Shown here: one piece after another, positions 34,379 through 43,595 of the stretch
Layout: each line of letters opens with the position of its first letter
How positions within the stretch are numbered: the first letter of the stretch is position 1
Assembly: GCF_003268655.1 (NCBI RefSeq)
Contig: NZ_CP029642.1
Coordinates: forward strand, 248,001-312,000
Length of the DNA: 64,000 nucleotides
DNA from: Arthrobacter dokdonellae
GTDB lineage: Bacteria > Actinomycetota > Actinomycetes > Actinomycetales > Micrococcaceae
Direction: 5' to 3'
Program-made: the position numbers and the translations under genes
The notes under the pieces: generated by a model
What the model was told of the DNA's origin: nothing
The model's input: the letters and a program-made list of their open reading frames with translations, nothing else
Databases searched by the model: none

Positions 34379-34513
34379 CGTGTTGAATTGCGCCTTCAGT
34401 CTACCCGCGCCGCCGCACCGCGGCGAATGCCGTTACGGGCTCCCGCTGACCGGTTAGGCTGGCAGGGAACCTTCGCATCGCATCGGGACCACCGCACTTC
34501 AAGGAGCGTTTTT

Positions 34514-34774
34514 GTGAATATCGTGTTCAAGCTGCTCAGCACCGGGGTGAGCCTGGGAGCTGGATTTGTTGCCAGCAAGATCGTGGACACCGCCTGGGAG
34601 AAAAGCACCGGACGCAAGCCGCCGAAGGACGGTGCCGACCTCGAAAACAGCATGCGCTCGGCCCTTGCCTTCGCCCTGGTGTCCTCCGCCGTCGCCGCCA
34701 TCATCCAGGTCGTGACCAGCCGCACCACGCAGAAGGCCATCGCCCGCTTCCAGCAGCACCCGGACGAGGTCTAG
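34514..34774 (+). CDS. DUF4235 small membrane protein
   Basis: An 86-residue protein matching the DUF4235 family: FKLLSTGVSLGAGFVASKI as a first helix, WEKSTGRKPP as the conserved loop and ALAFALVSSAVAAIIQVV as a second helix. AAGGAG lies 7 bases before the GTG start. Function is unknown. Its stop overlaps the mnhG stop on the other strand by 3-4 bases. Confidence 0.85.
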   Translation: MNIVFKLLSTGVSLGAGFVASKIVDTAWEKSTGRKPPKDGADLENSMRSALAFALVSSAVAAIIQVVTSRTTQKAIARFQQHPDEV

Positions 34775-35139
34775 GCCTCGTCGCGGTCCTCCACGACCGC
34801 CGCCACCACGTCGTGGAGCTCGTCCGTGCTGAGCAGCTCCGGACGGCGGTGCTTGGTGCGGTACCCAGCGCGGCCCACCATGTGGGCGGACACCGGCACG
34901 GTGAGCAGCTGGAACAGCCACGCCACCAGCAGCAGGGGAACCAGCGACCAGGCGCGCAGCTGCAGCCCAACCGCCGCCAGCATGAGGAACAGCCCCAGCA
35001 CCTGCGGCTTCGTGGCGGCGTGCATGCGGCTCATCAGATCCGGAAACCGCAGGAGCCCGATGGCCGCGGCCAGGCTCATCAGCGCCCCGCCCAGCAGGCA
35101 AATGGCCGTCAGGACGTCCAGCAGGGCATCCATGATCAC
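34771..35139 (-). CDS. mnhG: Mrp Na+/H+ antiporter subunit G
   Basis: A 122-residue MnhG/MrpG with three helices and the typical LLRFPDLMSRMHAATKPQVLG segment. It overlaps mnhF by 4 bases and ends the Mrp operon. The C-terminal 25 residues are hydrophilic and acidic. Confidence 0.94.
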   Translation of the reverse strand: MIMDALLDVLTAICLLGGALMSLAAAIGLLRFPDLMSRMHAATKPQVLGLFLMLAAVGLQLRAWSLVPLLLVAWLFQLLTVPVSAHMVGRAGYRTKHRRPELLSTDELHDVVAAVVEDRDEA

Positions 35140-35411
35140 GCCTCCTCCTTTCTGTGCGCCACAAATCTGGCCACCGTGACGGAACCGATGAACCCGATCA
35201 CGCTGATCACCACCAGCAGCGCCAGGTTGTCTGTATGCCGGGTCAACGCCATTTCCATCGCCAGGGCGGCACCAAAAATCGCCAACAGCACATCCGCCGC
35301 AATCACGCGGTCCAGTAGGGAAGGCCCCGCCGCGATGCGGTAAATGGTCCCGGCCGCGGCCAGGGCAAGCACGACGGCGGCAATCACCACGACAATTTCC
35401 AAGCCTGTCAC
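35136..35411 (-). CDS. mnhF: Mrp Na+/H+ antiporter subunit F
   Basis: A 91-residue MnhF/MrpF with three helices and the signature RIAAGPSLLDRVIAADVLL. The GTG start is chosen because AAGGAGG lies 4 bases upstream; the longer frame reads through a repeat. It begins 55 bases after mnhE, the only gap in the operon, and that gap borders two dispersed repeats. Confidence 0.92.
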   Translation of the reverse strand: MTGLEIVVVIAAVVLALAAAGTIYRIAAGPSLLDRVIAADVLLAIFGAALAMEMALTRHTDNLALLVVISVIGFIGSVTVARFVAHRKEEA

Positions 35412-35458
35412 TGCGCCTCCTTGGGCGGTGTCGTCGGGAGGGAGCGGCTGGGGCTGAT

Positions 35459-35504
35459 CCCGAACCTCAACGGCCGGACCCGTCGTGATCTCGAACCTCA
35501 GCGG
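35459..35504 (-). repeat. Two GTTGAGGTT-type repeats at the end of mnhE
   Basis: On the minus strand ccgctgaggttcgagatcac (35485-35504) and ccgttgaggttcgg (35459-35472) form a direct pair. The second supplies the TGA stop codon of mnhE. Confidence 0.75.
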
Positions 35505-36045
35505 CAAGTGCTGCCAGTTCCTCGCGGCTGCCCATGAGGCGGATCAGCCGGGCCTCGATGTCCTGGATCCCGGCACGGACCCTTTCCACGCTTTCCGGGG
35601 TTGGTGTGTTCATGGCGTGAACGTACAGGGTGGACGTGCCACGGTCCACCTCCACCACCAAGGAGCCCGGGATCAGCGACAACACGTGGCCCACGGCCGT
35701 CATGATCAGGTCCGAGCGGCTGCGCAGCGGCACGGCGATGACGGCATTGCGGATGCGCGGACCCTTCGCCACCGCCCAGTACAGGACCTGGAAGCTGGCG
35801 ACGCTGACCTCCTTGAGGAACCACAACCCGAACGCCAGCGCCCGCGGCAGGTTGAACCGGCCGCTGAGTTCGACGGGAGGCAGGTAGAACGCGTAGGACA
35901 CGGCCAATGCGATCAGCAGGCCAAAGACCAGGTTGCCCGGGCTGAAGTCCTGCCACAGGGCACCCCACACCACCACCAGCCAGATCAGCAGCGGCAGCCT
36001 GTGCCAGCGGCTGGGCCGTGTCGCCGTGCCCATGGGGCGGCTCAT
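35467..36045 (-). CDS. mnhE: Mrp Na+/H+ antiporter subunit E
   Basis: A 192-residue MnhE/MrpE with two to three N-terminal helices and a soluble end bearing SLIPGSLVVEVDRGTSTLYVHAM, the family signature. It overlaps mnhD by 4 bases. The last dozen codons (EVRDHDGSGR) are encoded by dispersed repeats, so the C-terminus appears to have been replaced or extended by them. Confidence 0.93.
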   Translation of the reverse strand: MSRPMGTATRPSRWHRLPLLIWLVVVWGALWQDFSPGNLVFGLLIALAVSYAFYLPPVELSGRFNLPRALAFGLWFLKEVSVASFQVLYWAVAKGPRIRNAVIAVPLRSRSDLIMTAVGHVLSLIPGSLVVEVDRGTSTLYVHAMNTPTPESVERVRAGIQDIEARLIRLMGSREELAALAAEVRDHDGSGR

Positions 36046-37685
36046 GGCTGCCCCGCCCCGGTGCCCAGCACGGCCTCGATGTACGGCGTGCGGGCCAGCA
36101 TGCCGTCGGCGGCCTGCTGGCTCAGCTCAAACAGCGGGCCGGCAAACACGCTCAAGGCAACACCGAGCGCCACCAGCCCCATCGTGGAATAGACCATCAT
36201 CCTGGGCAGGATCGGGATCTCGTTCTCGCCGGAAAAGCGTCCCTCCGTGGCGTCCACGTGCTTGCTGCTGCGCAGTGCACGCATGCTTTCGGCACCCGAC
36301 GCGTCCGGGGCCGTGGCCAGCAGCACCGGGTCGGGATCCTCGGCGTCGGCCGGGCTGCGCCAAAACACGCGGTTCCACACGCGCGCCATGACCAGCAGGG
36401 TCAGCAGGCTGGCCACCACCCCGCCCACCACCAGCGTGTAGGCCAGCGGCGAACCGTCCGCCACGCCTGCCTCCAGCAGCCCCAGCTTGCCCAGGAAACC
36501 GGAGAACGGCGGGATGCCGGAGAGGTTCATGGCGGGGATGAAATACAGCACCGCCAGGATCGGGGACAGCTTCGCCAGCCCGCCCAGCCGCGCGATGGCC
36601 GATGTCCCGCCGCGCCGTTCCACCAGCCCGGTGACCATGAACAGGCTGGTCTGGATGGTGATGTGGTGGATGACGTAGAAGATGGTGGCGGCCAGGCCCG
36701 CCACGGAGGACAGTGCGACGCCGAAGATCATGTACCCGATGTGGCTCACCAGCGTGAAGGAAAGCATGCGCTTGATGTCCGTTTGCGCCAGCGCGCCAAG
36801 GATGCCCACCAGCATCGTCAGCAGCGCCACCCCCAACAAGACCGCGCCGAAATGGTCTGCGTTCGAATTTCCAGCGGGAAACAGCAGCGTCTGCGTGCGG
36901 ATGATGGCGTACACGCCCACCTTGGTCAGCAGCCCCGCAAAGACGGCAGTGACCGGGGCGGGGGCCGTCGGGTAGGAGTCGGGCAGCCAAAACGACAGCG
37001 GAAAGACGGCGGCCTTGATGCCGAAGGCCACCAGCAGCATGGCGTGCAGCAGGTGCTGCGTGCCAGGGTCCAGTGCGCCGAGATTCACGGCCAGGTCAGC
37101 CAGCGTCACGGTACCGGTGGCCCCGTAGATCATGGCGATGGCGATGAGGAACAGCAGTGAGGACACCACGCTGACCACCACGTACGTGATGCCTGCCCGG
37201 ATGCGTGATCCCGTCCCGCCCAGCGTCATCAGCACGTAGCTGGCGGTCAGCAGGATCTCAAAACCCACATACAGGTTAAACAGGTCCCCGGCCAGGAATG
37301 CATTGGACACGCCGGCGACCAGGATCAGGTAGGTGGGGTGGAAGACGGACACCGGACCGCTTTCCTCACCGTCGGCCGCGCCCTGTCCGGCCGCATACAC
37401 CAGCACCGCCAGGCTGACGGCGGAGGAAATCACCAGCAGCAGCGAGGAAAACTGGTCCGCCACCATGACAATGCCAAACGGCGGCGCCCAGCCGCCCAGC
37501 GGCACCGCCATGGGCCCGCCGGTCCAGACGAAGGCCAGCACCACCACCTCAAGTCCCAGCGTGAGCGCCAGCGTGGCGATGCTGGCACGGCGCTGGGCGC
37601 GGGGCCGCCGGATGAGCATGAACGCCAGGGCTGCGCCCAGCAGGGGAAGCGCGACAGCGAGCGGCGCCAGGGATGCCACGCTCAT
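36042..37685 (-). CDS. mnhD: Mrp Na+/H+ antiporter subunit D
   Basis: A 547-residue, roughly fourteen-helix subunit homologous to respiratory complex I NuoN/NuoM. Typical parts are NLYVGFEILLTASYVLMTLGG, AVFPLSFWLPDSYPTAPAPV, KVGVYAIIRTQTLLF, and NLSGIPPFSGFLGKLGLLEAG, with the ion-path Lys/Glu residues in the middle helices. It overlaps mnhC and mnhE by 4 bases each. A hydrophilic loop near residues 445-490 is longer than usual. Confidence 0.95.
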   Translation of the reverse strand: MSVASLAPLAVALPLLGAALAFMLIRRPRAQRRASIATLALTLGLEVVVLAFVWTGGPMAVPLGGWAPPFGIVMVADQFSSLLLVISSAVSLAVLVYAAGQGAADGEESGPVSVFHPTYLILVAGVSNAFLAGDLFNLYVGFEILLTASYVLMTLGGTGSRIRAGITYVVVSVVSSLLFLIAIAMIYGATGTVTLADLAVNLGALDPGTQHLLHAMLLVAFGIKAAVFPLSFWLPDSYPTAPAPVTAVFAGLLTKVGVYAIIRTQTLLFPAGNSNADHFGAVLLGVALLTMLVGILGALAQTDIKRMLSFTLVSHIGYMIFGVALSSVAGLAATIFYVIHHITIQTSLFMVTGLVERRGGTSAIARLGGLAKLSPILAVLYFIPAMNLSGIPPFSGFLGKLGLLEAGVADGSPLAYTLVVGGVVASLLTLLVMARVWNRVFWRSPADAEDPDPVLLATAPDASGAESMRALRSSKHVDATEGRFSGENEIPILPRMMVYSTMGLVALGVALSVFAGPLFELSQQAADGMLARTPYIEAVLGTGAGQP

Positions 37686-38239
37686 GCGTTGTCCTCCCCG
37701 GGGCCTCCGGGGCCGGCCTTGCGGTCGGGCCCAGGGCCCAAGGTGCGGTGGCCGTGGGCGGCGTGTGCGGCCTTTTTCCAGGTCACTTCCGGGATCATCT
37801 CGCGGCTGGCTGCGGGTTGGTCGTTTTCGTGGAAGTCGGAGATTTCAACCGCAATTTCGGAGTCCTCCTCGGCGTCGAAGAGGTCCTGCGCGGCCACCTT
37901 GCGGTCCTCCCTGTCGTCCTGGATGTGGTCGGCCCGGCTGAGCATCCACGAGCGATAGATCAAGCTGAGCATGAACGCCGTCACGGCGAAGGAAATCACA
38001 ATGGACGTGAGAATGAAGGCCTGCGGGAGCGGATCATTGTATTCCGTTGCCGGGATATTCTTGGTGAAGACCGGTGCCAGGCCGGCATAGCCGCCGGTGG
38101 CCAGCAGCAGCAGGTTGGCGGCATTCGCCAGGAGCATCAGCCCCAGCAGCACGCGGGTCAGGCTGCGTTCCAGCAGCAGGTAGATGCCTATGGCAAACAG
38201 CACGCCCATCACCAGCAGCAATGTCAGGTTGACGCTCAC
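37682..38239 (-). CDS. mnhC: Mrp Na+/H+ antiporter subunit C
   Basis: A 185-residue MnhC/MrpC, homologous to NuoK, with three helices and LLERSLTRVLLGLMLLANAANLLLL followed by DPLPQAFILTSIVISFAVTAF. Compared with the usual 115 residues it has a long charged C-terminal extension (about residues 112-185) of unknown role. It overlaps both neighbours by 4 bases. Confidence 0.94.
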   Translation of the reverse strand: MSVNLTLLLVMGVLFAIGIYLLLERSLTRVLLGLMLLANAANLLLLATGGYAGLAPVFTKNIPATEYNDPLPQAFILTSIVISFAVTAFMLSLIYRSWMLSRADHIQDDREDRKVAAQDLFDAEEDSEIAVEISDFHENDQPAASREMIPEVTWKKAAHAAHGHRTLGPGPDRKAGPGGPGEDNA

Positions 38240-41232
38240 CGGCCCACCTCCAGCGGTTCGTCGTCTTCGATCAACGTGAGGGCGCCCAGGCCGTCCTCCT
38301 CGTGCTGGTCGATTTCGGACCCGAGGCTGCGCAGCACGTCCATCACCAGCCCCACCACCACCAGGTACACCCCGATGTCAAAAATGGTGGAGGTGACAAA
38401 CTTGACGTGGCCAAACACGGGCAGGTCAAAGGCGAAGATGGCGCTTTGGAAGACCTGCCCCCCAAAGAACAGCGGGGCCATGCCGCTCAGCGCAGCGGCC
38501 GCCAGGCCCAGGCCCAGCATGGTTCCGGCGGAGAGACGGCTCGCCTCGGCCAATTCAAATCGTCCGCCGGCGAGGTAGCGGATGGTCAGTGCCAGCCCCG
38601 CCACCAGTCCCCCGGCGAAGCCGCCGCCGGTGCCGTTGTGGCCGGCCAGCAGCAGGTAGATGGACAGCACGATGATGCTGTGGAAGACCAGCCTGGTGAC
38701 CACCTCGATGATGATGGACCGCCGCTCCGGGGCCAGCGTCCGGCCGGCCACCAGCCACGGGTTGGTGGCCGGCACCACGGCAAATCGCCTGGCCAGTTCG
38801 ACGGCGGGACCGGAGAACAGGTCGGCCCCGCCCAGGCGGCCAATGCTGCCGGTGGCCACCGTTTCGGCACGGGCCAGGCGCTGACCGCGTCCGCGCACGA
38901 AGATCAGGCTCGCCACACCCGTGGCGGCAATGGCAAGGACGGAGATCTCCCCGAACGTGTCCCAGGCGCGGATGTCCACGAGGGTCACATTGACCACGTT
39001 GATCCCGCCGCCGCCCTCATACGCCAGTTTCGGCAGCTCGAGGCTGACGGGCGTGGCGATGCGTGATCCCATGGCCACGACTGCCACCAGCACCATGACA
39101 GCGCCAAACGCGGTCCCGAGCACCATGCGCACCACCCGGTGCTCGCCGGCGCCGCGTTCCCGCAGGCCGGACGGAAGGGAGCGCAGCGCCAGCACGAAGG
39201 CGACCAGGACGATGGTCTCCACGAGCATCTGAGTCAGCGCCAGGTCGGGGGCTCCCTGCAGGGCAAAAATCAACGCGAGGCCGTAGCCGGTAACGGAAAC
39301 CATCAACACCGCCATGAAGCGCTTGTTGGCACGGGCCGCGGCCACGGCCCCCACCACGATGGCCAGGCCCGCAAAGACCTGGAAGGGCGATCCGGGGTCC
39401 AGGAAGTATTTTTGCGTCGTCCAGCTCGGTCCCGTCACGACGAGGACGGCGCCGATGGACGCGATGGCGGTGGCCAGGATGACGGACAGGTAAAAGAACA
39501 GCGAACCGCGCTGGGTGCGGCCGGTGACCCAGATGGCCACCAGGTCCAGTCCCACGACGGACTGGCGGTATCCGCGCTCGAAGTCCAGCCCCGGCGGCAG
39601 CCTGTCCTGCAGCGTCTCAAAACTGCCCCGCAGCAGAAACAGGAGCGCGCCGCCAACCACGACCACGGCGCTCAGGACCAGCGGCAGCGTGACGCCGTGC
39701 CACAAGGCCAGATGCAGCCCATGCGGGCCGTCCGCCGGAAACTGGGCGCTGTAGGGCGCAATCCACGTATCCACGGCCTGCGGAATCAGTCCGTAGGCCA
39801 CCGTCAGGGCGCTGAGCAGGGCGGGCGCGCCCAGGAACAGCCAGCCGACGGGCTTGAACGCCGTGGCCTCGACCACGCCGGTGCCGGAGGGCTTGCGGGC
39901 AAAGCCGCCCCACATGAAGCGGGCGCTGTAGGCGAACGTCAGGATGGAACCCAGCACCATGACGGCCAGCACGGCCACGCCGAGGAGGTAGCCGGAGGGT
40001 CCGTAGCGGGCGTTGGCCTCGAACGCCGCAAACACCGACTCCTTGGCCACGAAACCGGCCAGTGGCGGCAGGCCGGCCATGGAGGCCGCGCCGATGAGCG
40101 CCACCACGCCCAGTGCCGGGGCGGAGCGAAACACACCGGAGAGCTCGCGGATGTCCCGGGTGCCGGACTGGTGGTCAATGATGCCCACCACCAGGAACAA
40201 GGTGGCCTTGAACAGCCCATGTCCGAGCACCATCGCCATGCCGGCCAGGGCGGCTTCCCGGCTGCCAAGCCCCACCACTGTCATGATGAAGCCCAGCTGG
40301 CTTACCGTGCCATAGGCCAGAATGAGCTTAAGGTCGTGCTGCCGCAGGGCCCGCCAGCCGCCCAGCAGCATGGTGGCAAGGCCCAGCACCGTGATGACGA
40401 CCTGCCAGTACTCGGTGCCGGAAAAGCCCGGCGCCAGGCGCGCCACCAGGTAAATGCCCGCCTTCACCATGGCGGCCGCATGCAGGTAAGCGCTGACCGG
40501 AGTGGGCGCGGCCATGGCGCCAGGCAGCCAGAAATGAAAGGGCAGCAGGGCCGACTTGGTCACGGCGCCCACCAAAATCAGGGCGACGCCGACGTCGACC
40601 ACCGTCCCGGGGACGCCTGCCGCTGCCACCAGTGCGGGAGCCTTGGCCAGCACGCCGGAGATGCTGTACGTGCCGGCGCTTTCCCCCACCATGATCAACC
40701 CCACCAGCATGGCCAGTCCGCCGAAGGTGGTGACGATGAGGGCCTGGAGCCCCGCCCGGCGGGCCGCGATGCGGGTGCCCGCGTAACCGATGAGCAGGTA
40801 GGACAGAACCGTGGTCAGTTCCCAGAAGACGTAGAGCAGGATCAGGTTGTCGGCCGTGACGAGGCCAAACATTGCCCCTGCGAAAGCCAGCAGCTGGGCG
40901 CCGAATCCGCCCAGTCCGGCGTCGGCCGACCTGAAATAGCGGGCGCAGTAGGCCAGGACCAGCGCGCCAACGCCGAGGACCAGGAGGGACATCAGCCAGG
41001 ACAGCTCATCCATGCGGAAGGTGAGGTTCAGTCCAAGGCTGGGGACCCAAGCAAGGTCGAGGGTGGGGTTCGAGGCGGAATCCGAGTAGACGCTGCCGTA
41101 TTGGGCCAGCAGCCAGGCGAAGCTGGCGGCCGGAACGGCCGCCAGCGCGTAAAACGCGGCCCGGCCCCAGCGGGAAAAGAAAAGCGGCGCGAAAATTGCC
41201 ACGATGAAATGTGCACAAAGGACAATCAGCAA
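38236..41232 (-). CDS. mnhA: Mrp Na+/H+ antiporter subunit A fused to subunit B
   Basis: A 998-residue protein. Residues about 1-760 are MnhA/MrpA, homologous to NuoL, with FRMDELSWLMSLLVLGVGAL, GHGLFKATLFLVVGIIDHQ and GLPPLAGFVAKESVF. Residues about 820-970 are an MnhB-type end with VFHSIIVLSIYLLLAGHNG and GGGFAGGLVAGLALTIRYLAGG. It is the first gene of a mnhAB-C-D-E-F-G operon that exchanges Na+ for H+. The TTG start has GGAG 5 bases upstream. Confidence 0.95.
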   Translation of the reverse strand: MLIVLCAHFIVAIFAPLFFSRWGRAAFYALAAVPAASFAWLLAQYGSVYSDSASNPTLDLAWVPSLGLNLTFRMDELSWLMSLLVLGVGALVLAYCARYFRSADAGLGGFGAQLLAFAGAMFGLVTADNLILLYVFWELTTVLSYLLIGYAGTRIAARRAGLQALIVTTFGGLAMLVGLIMVGESAGTYSISGVLAKAPALVAAAGVPGTVVDVGVALILVGAVTKSALLPFHFWLPGAMAAPTPVSAYLHAAAMVKAGIYLVARLAPGFSGTEYWQVVITVLGLATMLLGGWRALRQHDLKLILAYGTVSQLGFIMTVVGLGSREAALAGMAMVLGHGLFKATLFLVVGIIDHQSGTRDIRELSGVFRSAPALGVVALIGAASMAGLPPLAGFVAKESVFAAFEANARYGPSGYLLGVAVLAVMVLGSILTFAYSARFMWGGFARKPSGTGVVEATAFKPVGWLFLGAPALLSALTVAYGLIPQAVDTWIAPYSAQFPADGPHGLHLALWHGVTLPLVLSAVVVVGGALLFLLRGSFETLQDRLPPGLDFERGYRQSVVGLDLVAIWVTGRTQRGSLFFYLSVILATAIASIGAVLVVTGPSWTTQKYFLDPGSPFQVFAGLAIVVGAVAAARANKRFMAVLMVSVTGYGLALIFALQGAPDLALTQMLVETIVLVAFVLALRSLPSGLRERGAGEHRVVRMVLGTAFGAVMVLVAVVAMGSRIATPVSLELPKLAYEGGGGINVVNVTLVDIRAWDTFGEISVLAIAATGVASLIFVRGRGQRLARAETVATGSIGRLGGADLFSGPAVELARRFAVVPATNPWLVAGRTLAPERRSIIIEVVTRLVFHSIIVLSIYLLLAGHNGTGGGFAGGLVAGLALTIRYLAGGRFELAEASRLSAGTMLGLGLAAAALSGMAPLFFGGQVFQSAIFAFDLPVFGHVKFVTSTIFDIGVYLVVVGLVMDVLRSLGSEIDQHEEDGLGALTLIEDDEPLEVGR

Positions 41233-41419
41233 GGTGGCTCCGCGGGGTTCGGGGCAGGACGAGCGACACGCAGGAGAATCGACGGTTCCCGTTCCTGATC
41301 ACCCTACCAAGGCGGGCGGCGTCCCCCGCGGCGGCGCACGCCGATGGTCCGCCGTTGTGACGGCAATCATGCCCTCATGTCGGATTGTTAACCTGCACCC
41401 CTCGGATGCTTCGTGGCTA

Positions 41420-41425
41420 TAGCAT
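41420..41425 (+). promoter_or_regulatory. Candidate -10 box of a leaderless MFS gene
   Basis: TAGCAT lies 7 bases before the ATG of the MFS gene; no ribosome site is present. Confidence 0.45.
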
Positions 41426-41432
41426 GTGCCCT

Positions 41433-42761
41433 ATGACAGAGTTCACATCGGCCGCCGTCCCTCCCGCGTCCATGGCCAGGACGCCGGGCACCAGGTGGCA
41501 GATTGTCGCGTGGTCCGCGTGGGACTGGGGCGGGGCGGCCTTCAACTCCGTCATGACCACGTTCATTTTCACGGCCCTGTACCTCACCGGAGACGCGTTT
41601 GGCGGAGCCAACCATGCCTCGGCCGTGCTGGGGCTGACGACGGCGCTGGGTGGGGTGGCGATTGCGCTGCTCGCGCCCGTCACGGGCCAGCGCACCGACC
41701 ACAGTGGGAGGCGCAAGCTGTGGCTGGGGGTGAACACCTTGATTGTGGCCTTGTTGACGGGTGCGTGCTTCTTTGTGCAGCCGCACGAGTCTTACTTGTT
41801 GCTGGGCTGCCTCTTGATTGCCGCCGGACACGTGTTTTTTGAGATTGCCGGCGTCAACTACAACGCCATGCTGCTGCAGATCTCCACGCGGTCCTCGATT
41901 GGCAAAATCAGCGGCTTTGGCTGGGCGGCCGGCTATCTGGGGGGCATCGTGGCCCTGCTGCTGGTCTACTTTGGGCTGATCAAGCCCGACGTCGGCGTCT
42001 TCGGCATCACGAGCGCCGACGGCATGACGTACCGGGCCGTCGCGGTGTTCTCGGCCCTGTGGATCATCATCTTCGCCATCCCTGTCATGTTTGCCATCCC
42101 CGAGTCCCCGCGTAATCCAAACATGCCCAGGATCGGCTTTTTCCAGGCCTACCGGGAACTGTGGCACACGATCAAAAGGCTCGCGCGCACCTCGCGCCAC
42201 ACCCTGTTCTTCCTAGTCGCCAGCGCCGTCTTTCGCGACGGGCTGGCGGCAGTCTTCACCTTTGGCGCCGTCATCGCCGTCGGCTCCTTCGGCTTTAAGA
42301 CCGGTGACGTGCTCATCTTTGCCATCGCCGGCAACGTGGTGGCTGCCGTCGGCGCCATGTCCGCAGGTTTCCTGGACGACAAGGTTGGGCCAAAGGCCGT
42401 CATCGTCACGTCGCTGGCGGGACTGGTGGTCTGCGGCGGAGCGCTGTTCTTCCTTCACGGCAAGGGCGCCTTCTGGATTTTTGGGCTGATGCTGACCTTG
42501 TTTGTGGGTCCGGCGCAGTCTTCGGCCCGCACGTTCATCGGGCGGCTGGCCCCCGCCGGGCAGGAGGGTGAGCTGTTTGGCCTGTACGCGACCACCGGTC
42601 GGGCCGTGTCGTTCCTGGCGCCGGCCATGTTCTACCTCTTCATCACCATGTTCGGCACGCAGCGCTGGGGCATCCTCGGGATCGTCCTGGTGCTGGCGCT
42701 TGGCCTTGCGCTGCTGCTGCCGGTCCACCGGCCCGAATTCCACACGGCCGCCAAGCGTTGA
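41433..42761 (+). CDS. MFS transporter, UMF1/Atg22-like
   Basis: A 442-residue, twelve-helix permease. The early WDWGGAAFNSVMTTFIFTAL and the FGWAAGYLGGIVALL and YAVNxxAML-like (NYNAMLLQI) stretches place it with the Atg22/UMF1 group of the major facilitator superfamily. The substrate is unknown. The start ATG is preferred over an upstream frame because of the -10-like TAGCAT. The TGA stop comes from a copy of the dispersed GTTGAGGTT repeat. Confidence 0.85.
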   Translation: MTEFTSAAVPPASMARTPGTRWQIVAWSAWDWGGAAFNSVMTTFIFTALYLTGDAFGGANHASAVLGLTTALGGVAIALLAPVTGQRTDHSGRRKLWLGVNTLIVALLTGACFFVQPHESYLLLGCLLIAAGHVFFEIAGVNYNAMLLQISTRSSIGKISGFGWAAGYLGGIVALLLVYFGLIKPDVGVFGITSADGMTYRAVAVFSALWIIIFAIPVMFAIPESPRNPNMPRIGFFQAYRELWHTIKRLARTSRHTLFFLVASAVFRDGLAAVFTFGAVIAVGSFGFKTGDVLIFAIAGNVVAAVGAMSAGFLDDKVGPKAVIVTSLAGLVVCGGALFFLHGKGAFWIFGLMLTLFVGPAQSSARTFIGRLAPAGQEGELFGLYATTGRAVSFLAPAMFYLFITMFGTQRWGILGIVLVLALGLALLLPVHRPEFHTAAKR

Positions 42762-42854
42762 GGTTCGAGATAATCCCCACGCCCTCCCACCACTCGCAAG
42801 CTCGCGGCGGGTCCCTCGGGCGCGTGGGCCCACCAAGGGCGTGGGGATGATCTC
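42756..42854. terminator. Repeat-containing hairpin between converging MFS and dcd genes
   Basis: The element opens with cgttgaggttcgagata, a member of the dispersed repeat. Arms gagataatccccacgccct (42767-42785) and 42836-42854 pair at 18 of 19 positions around a 50-base GC-rich interior. It probably terminates both converging genes. Confidence 0.7.
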
Positions 42855-42868
42855 ATCTGGAGGAGAGG

Positions 42869-43444
42869 CTAGACGCTGGTGCGGTGGAAGTTCATGTGGG
42901 ACCGCGATGCCGTGGGGCCCCGCTGGCCCTGGTAGCGGTTGCCATACTGGCCGCTGCCGTACGGGTGCTCGGCCGGCGAGGATAGCTGGAAGAAGCACAG
43001 CTGCCCGATCTTCATCCCGGGCCACAGCTTGATGGGCAGCGTCGCCACGTTGGAGAGCTCCAGGGTGATGTGGCCGGAAAAGCCGGGGTCGATGAACCCT
43101 GCCGTGGAGTGGGTCAGCAGGCCCAGTCGTCCCAGGGACGACTTCCCTTCCAGGCGGGCGGCGACGTCGTCCGGCAGCGTGACCGTCTCATAGGTGGAAG
43201 CCAGCGCAAACTCTCCGGGGTGCAGGATGAAGGCCTCATCGGGGTCGACCTCGACCAGGCGGGTCAGCTCGGGCTGTTCCTCCGCCGGGTCGATGTGCGC
43301 GTACCGGTGGTTGTCGAAGAGGCGGAAGTACCTGTCTATGCGCACGTCCACGCTGGAAGGCTGCACCATGGACGGTTCGTAGGGGTCCAGGACAATCCGG
43401 TCGGCGTCGATGAGGGCTCGGATGTCGCGGTCTGAGATCAGCAC
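42869..43444 (-). CDS. dcd: dCTP deaminase
   Basis: A 191-residue trimeric enzyme that deaminates dCTP for dTTP synthesis; actinobacterial forms also cleave the triphosphate to dUMP. Signature parts are [56 protein letters not shown] and [16 protein letters not shown]. The start is GTG and appears leaderless, with TATTTT 6 bases upstream. Confidence 0.96.
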   Translation of the reverse strand: MLISDRDIRALIDADRIVLDPYEPSMVQPSSVDVRIDRYFRLFDNHRYAHIDPAEEQPELTRLVEVDPDEAFILHPGEFALASTYETVTLPDDVAARLEGKSSLGRLGLLTHSTAGFIDPGFSGHITLELSNVATLPIKLWPGMKIGQLCFFQLSSPAEHPYGSGQYGNRYQGQRGPTASRSHMNFHRTSV

Positions 43445-43450
43445 CCTCTA

Positions 43451-43456
43451 AAAATA
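43451..43456 (-). promoter_or_regulatory. Candidate -10 box of leaderless dcd
   Basis: On the minus strand TATTTT is followed by 6 bases and the GTG of dcd. AGAGG touches the GTG directly and is too close to act as a ribosome site. Confidence 0.5.
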
Positions 43457-43582
43457 GCGCATGCCGCCCTCTCTGCCGGCGCACCGGACGAAATAGAGGC
43501 GCCCGGCCGAAAAACGGCCGCCCGGACTAAACTCCGCCCCGCGGGCGTTAACGCAGGACGAAAATTGGCAATCCATGACGAC

Positions 43583-43588
43583 TAAGGT
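43583..43588 (+). promoter_or_regulatory. Candidate -10 box of the khtT-like gene
   Basis: TAAGGT is followed by 7 bases and the ATG chosen as the start of the RCK-type protein. Confidence 0.45.
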
Positions 43589-43595
43589 AAGAGGC

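Noticed and set aside
39139-41298. Long plus-strand frame (719 codons) over mnhA
   Set aside because: It is antisense to the MnhA-MnhB fusion, with Gly/His/Gln-rich shadow composition.
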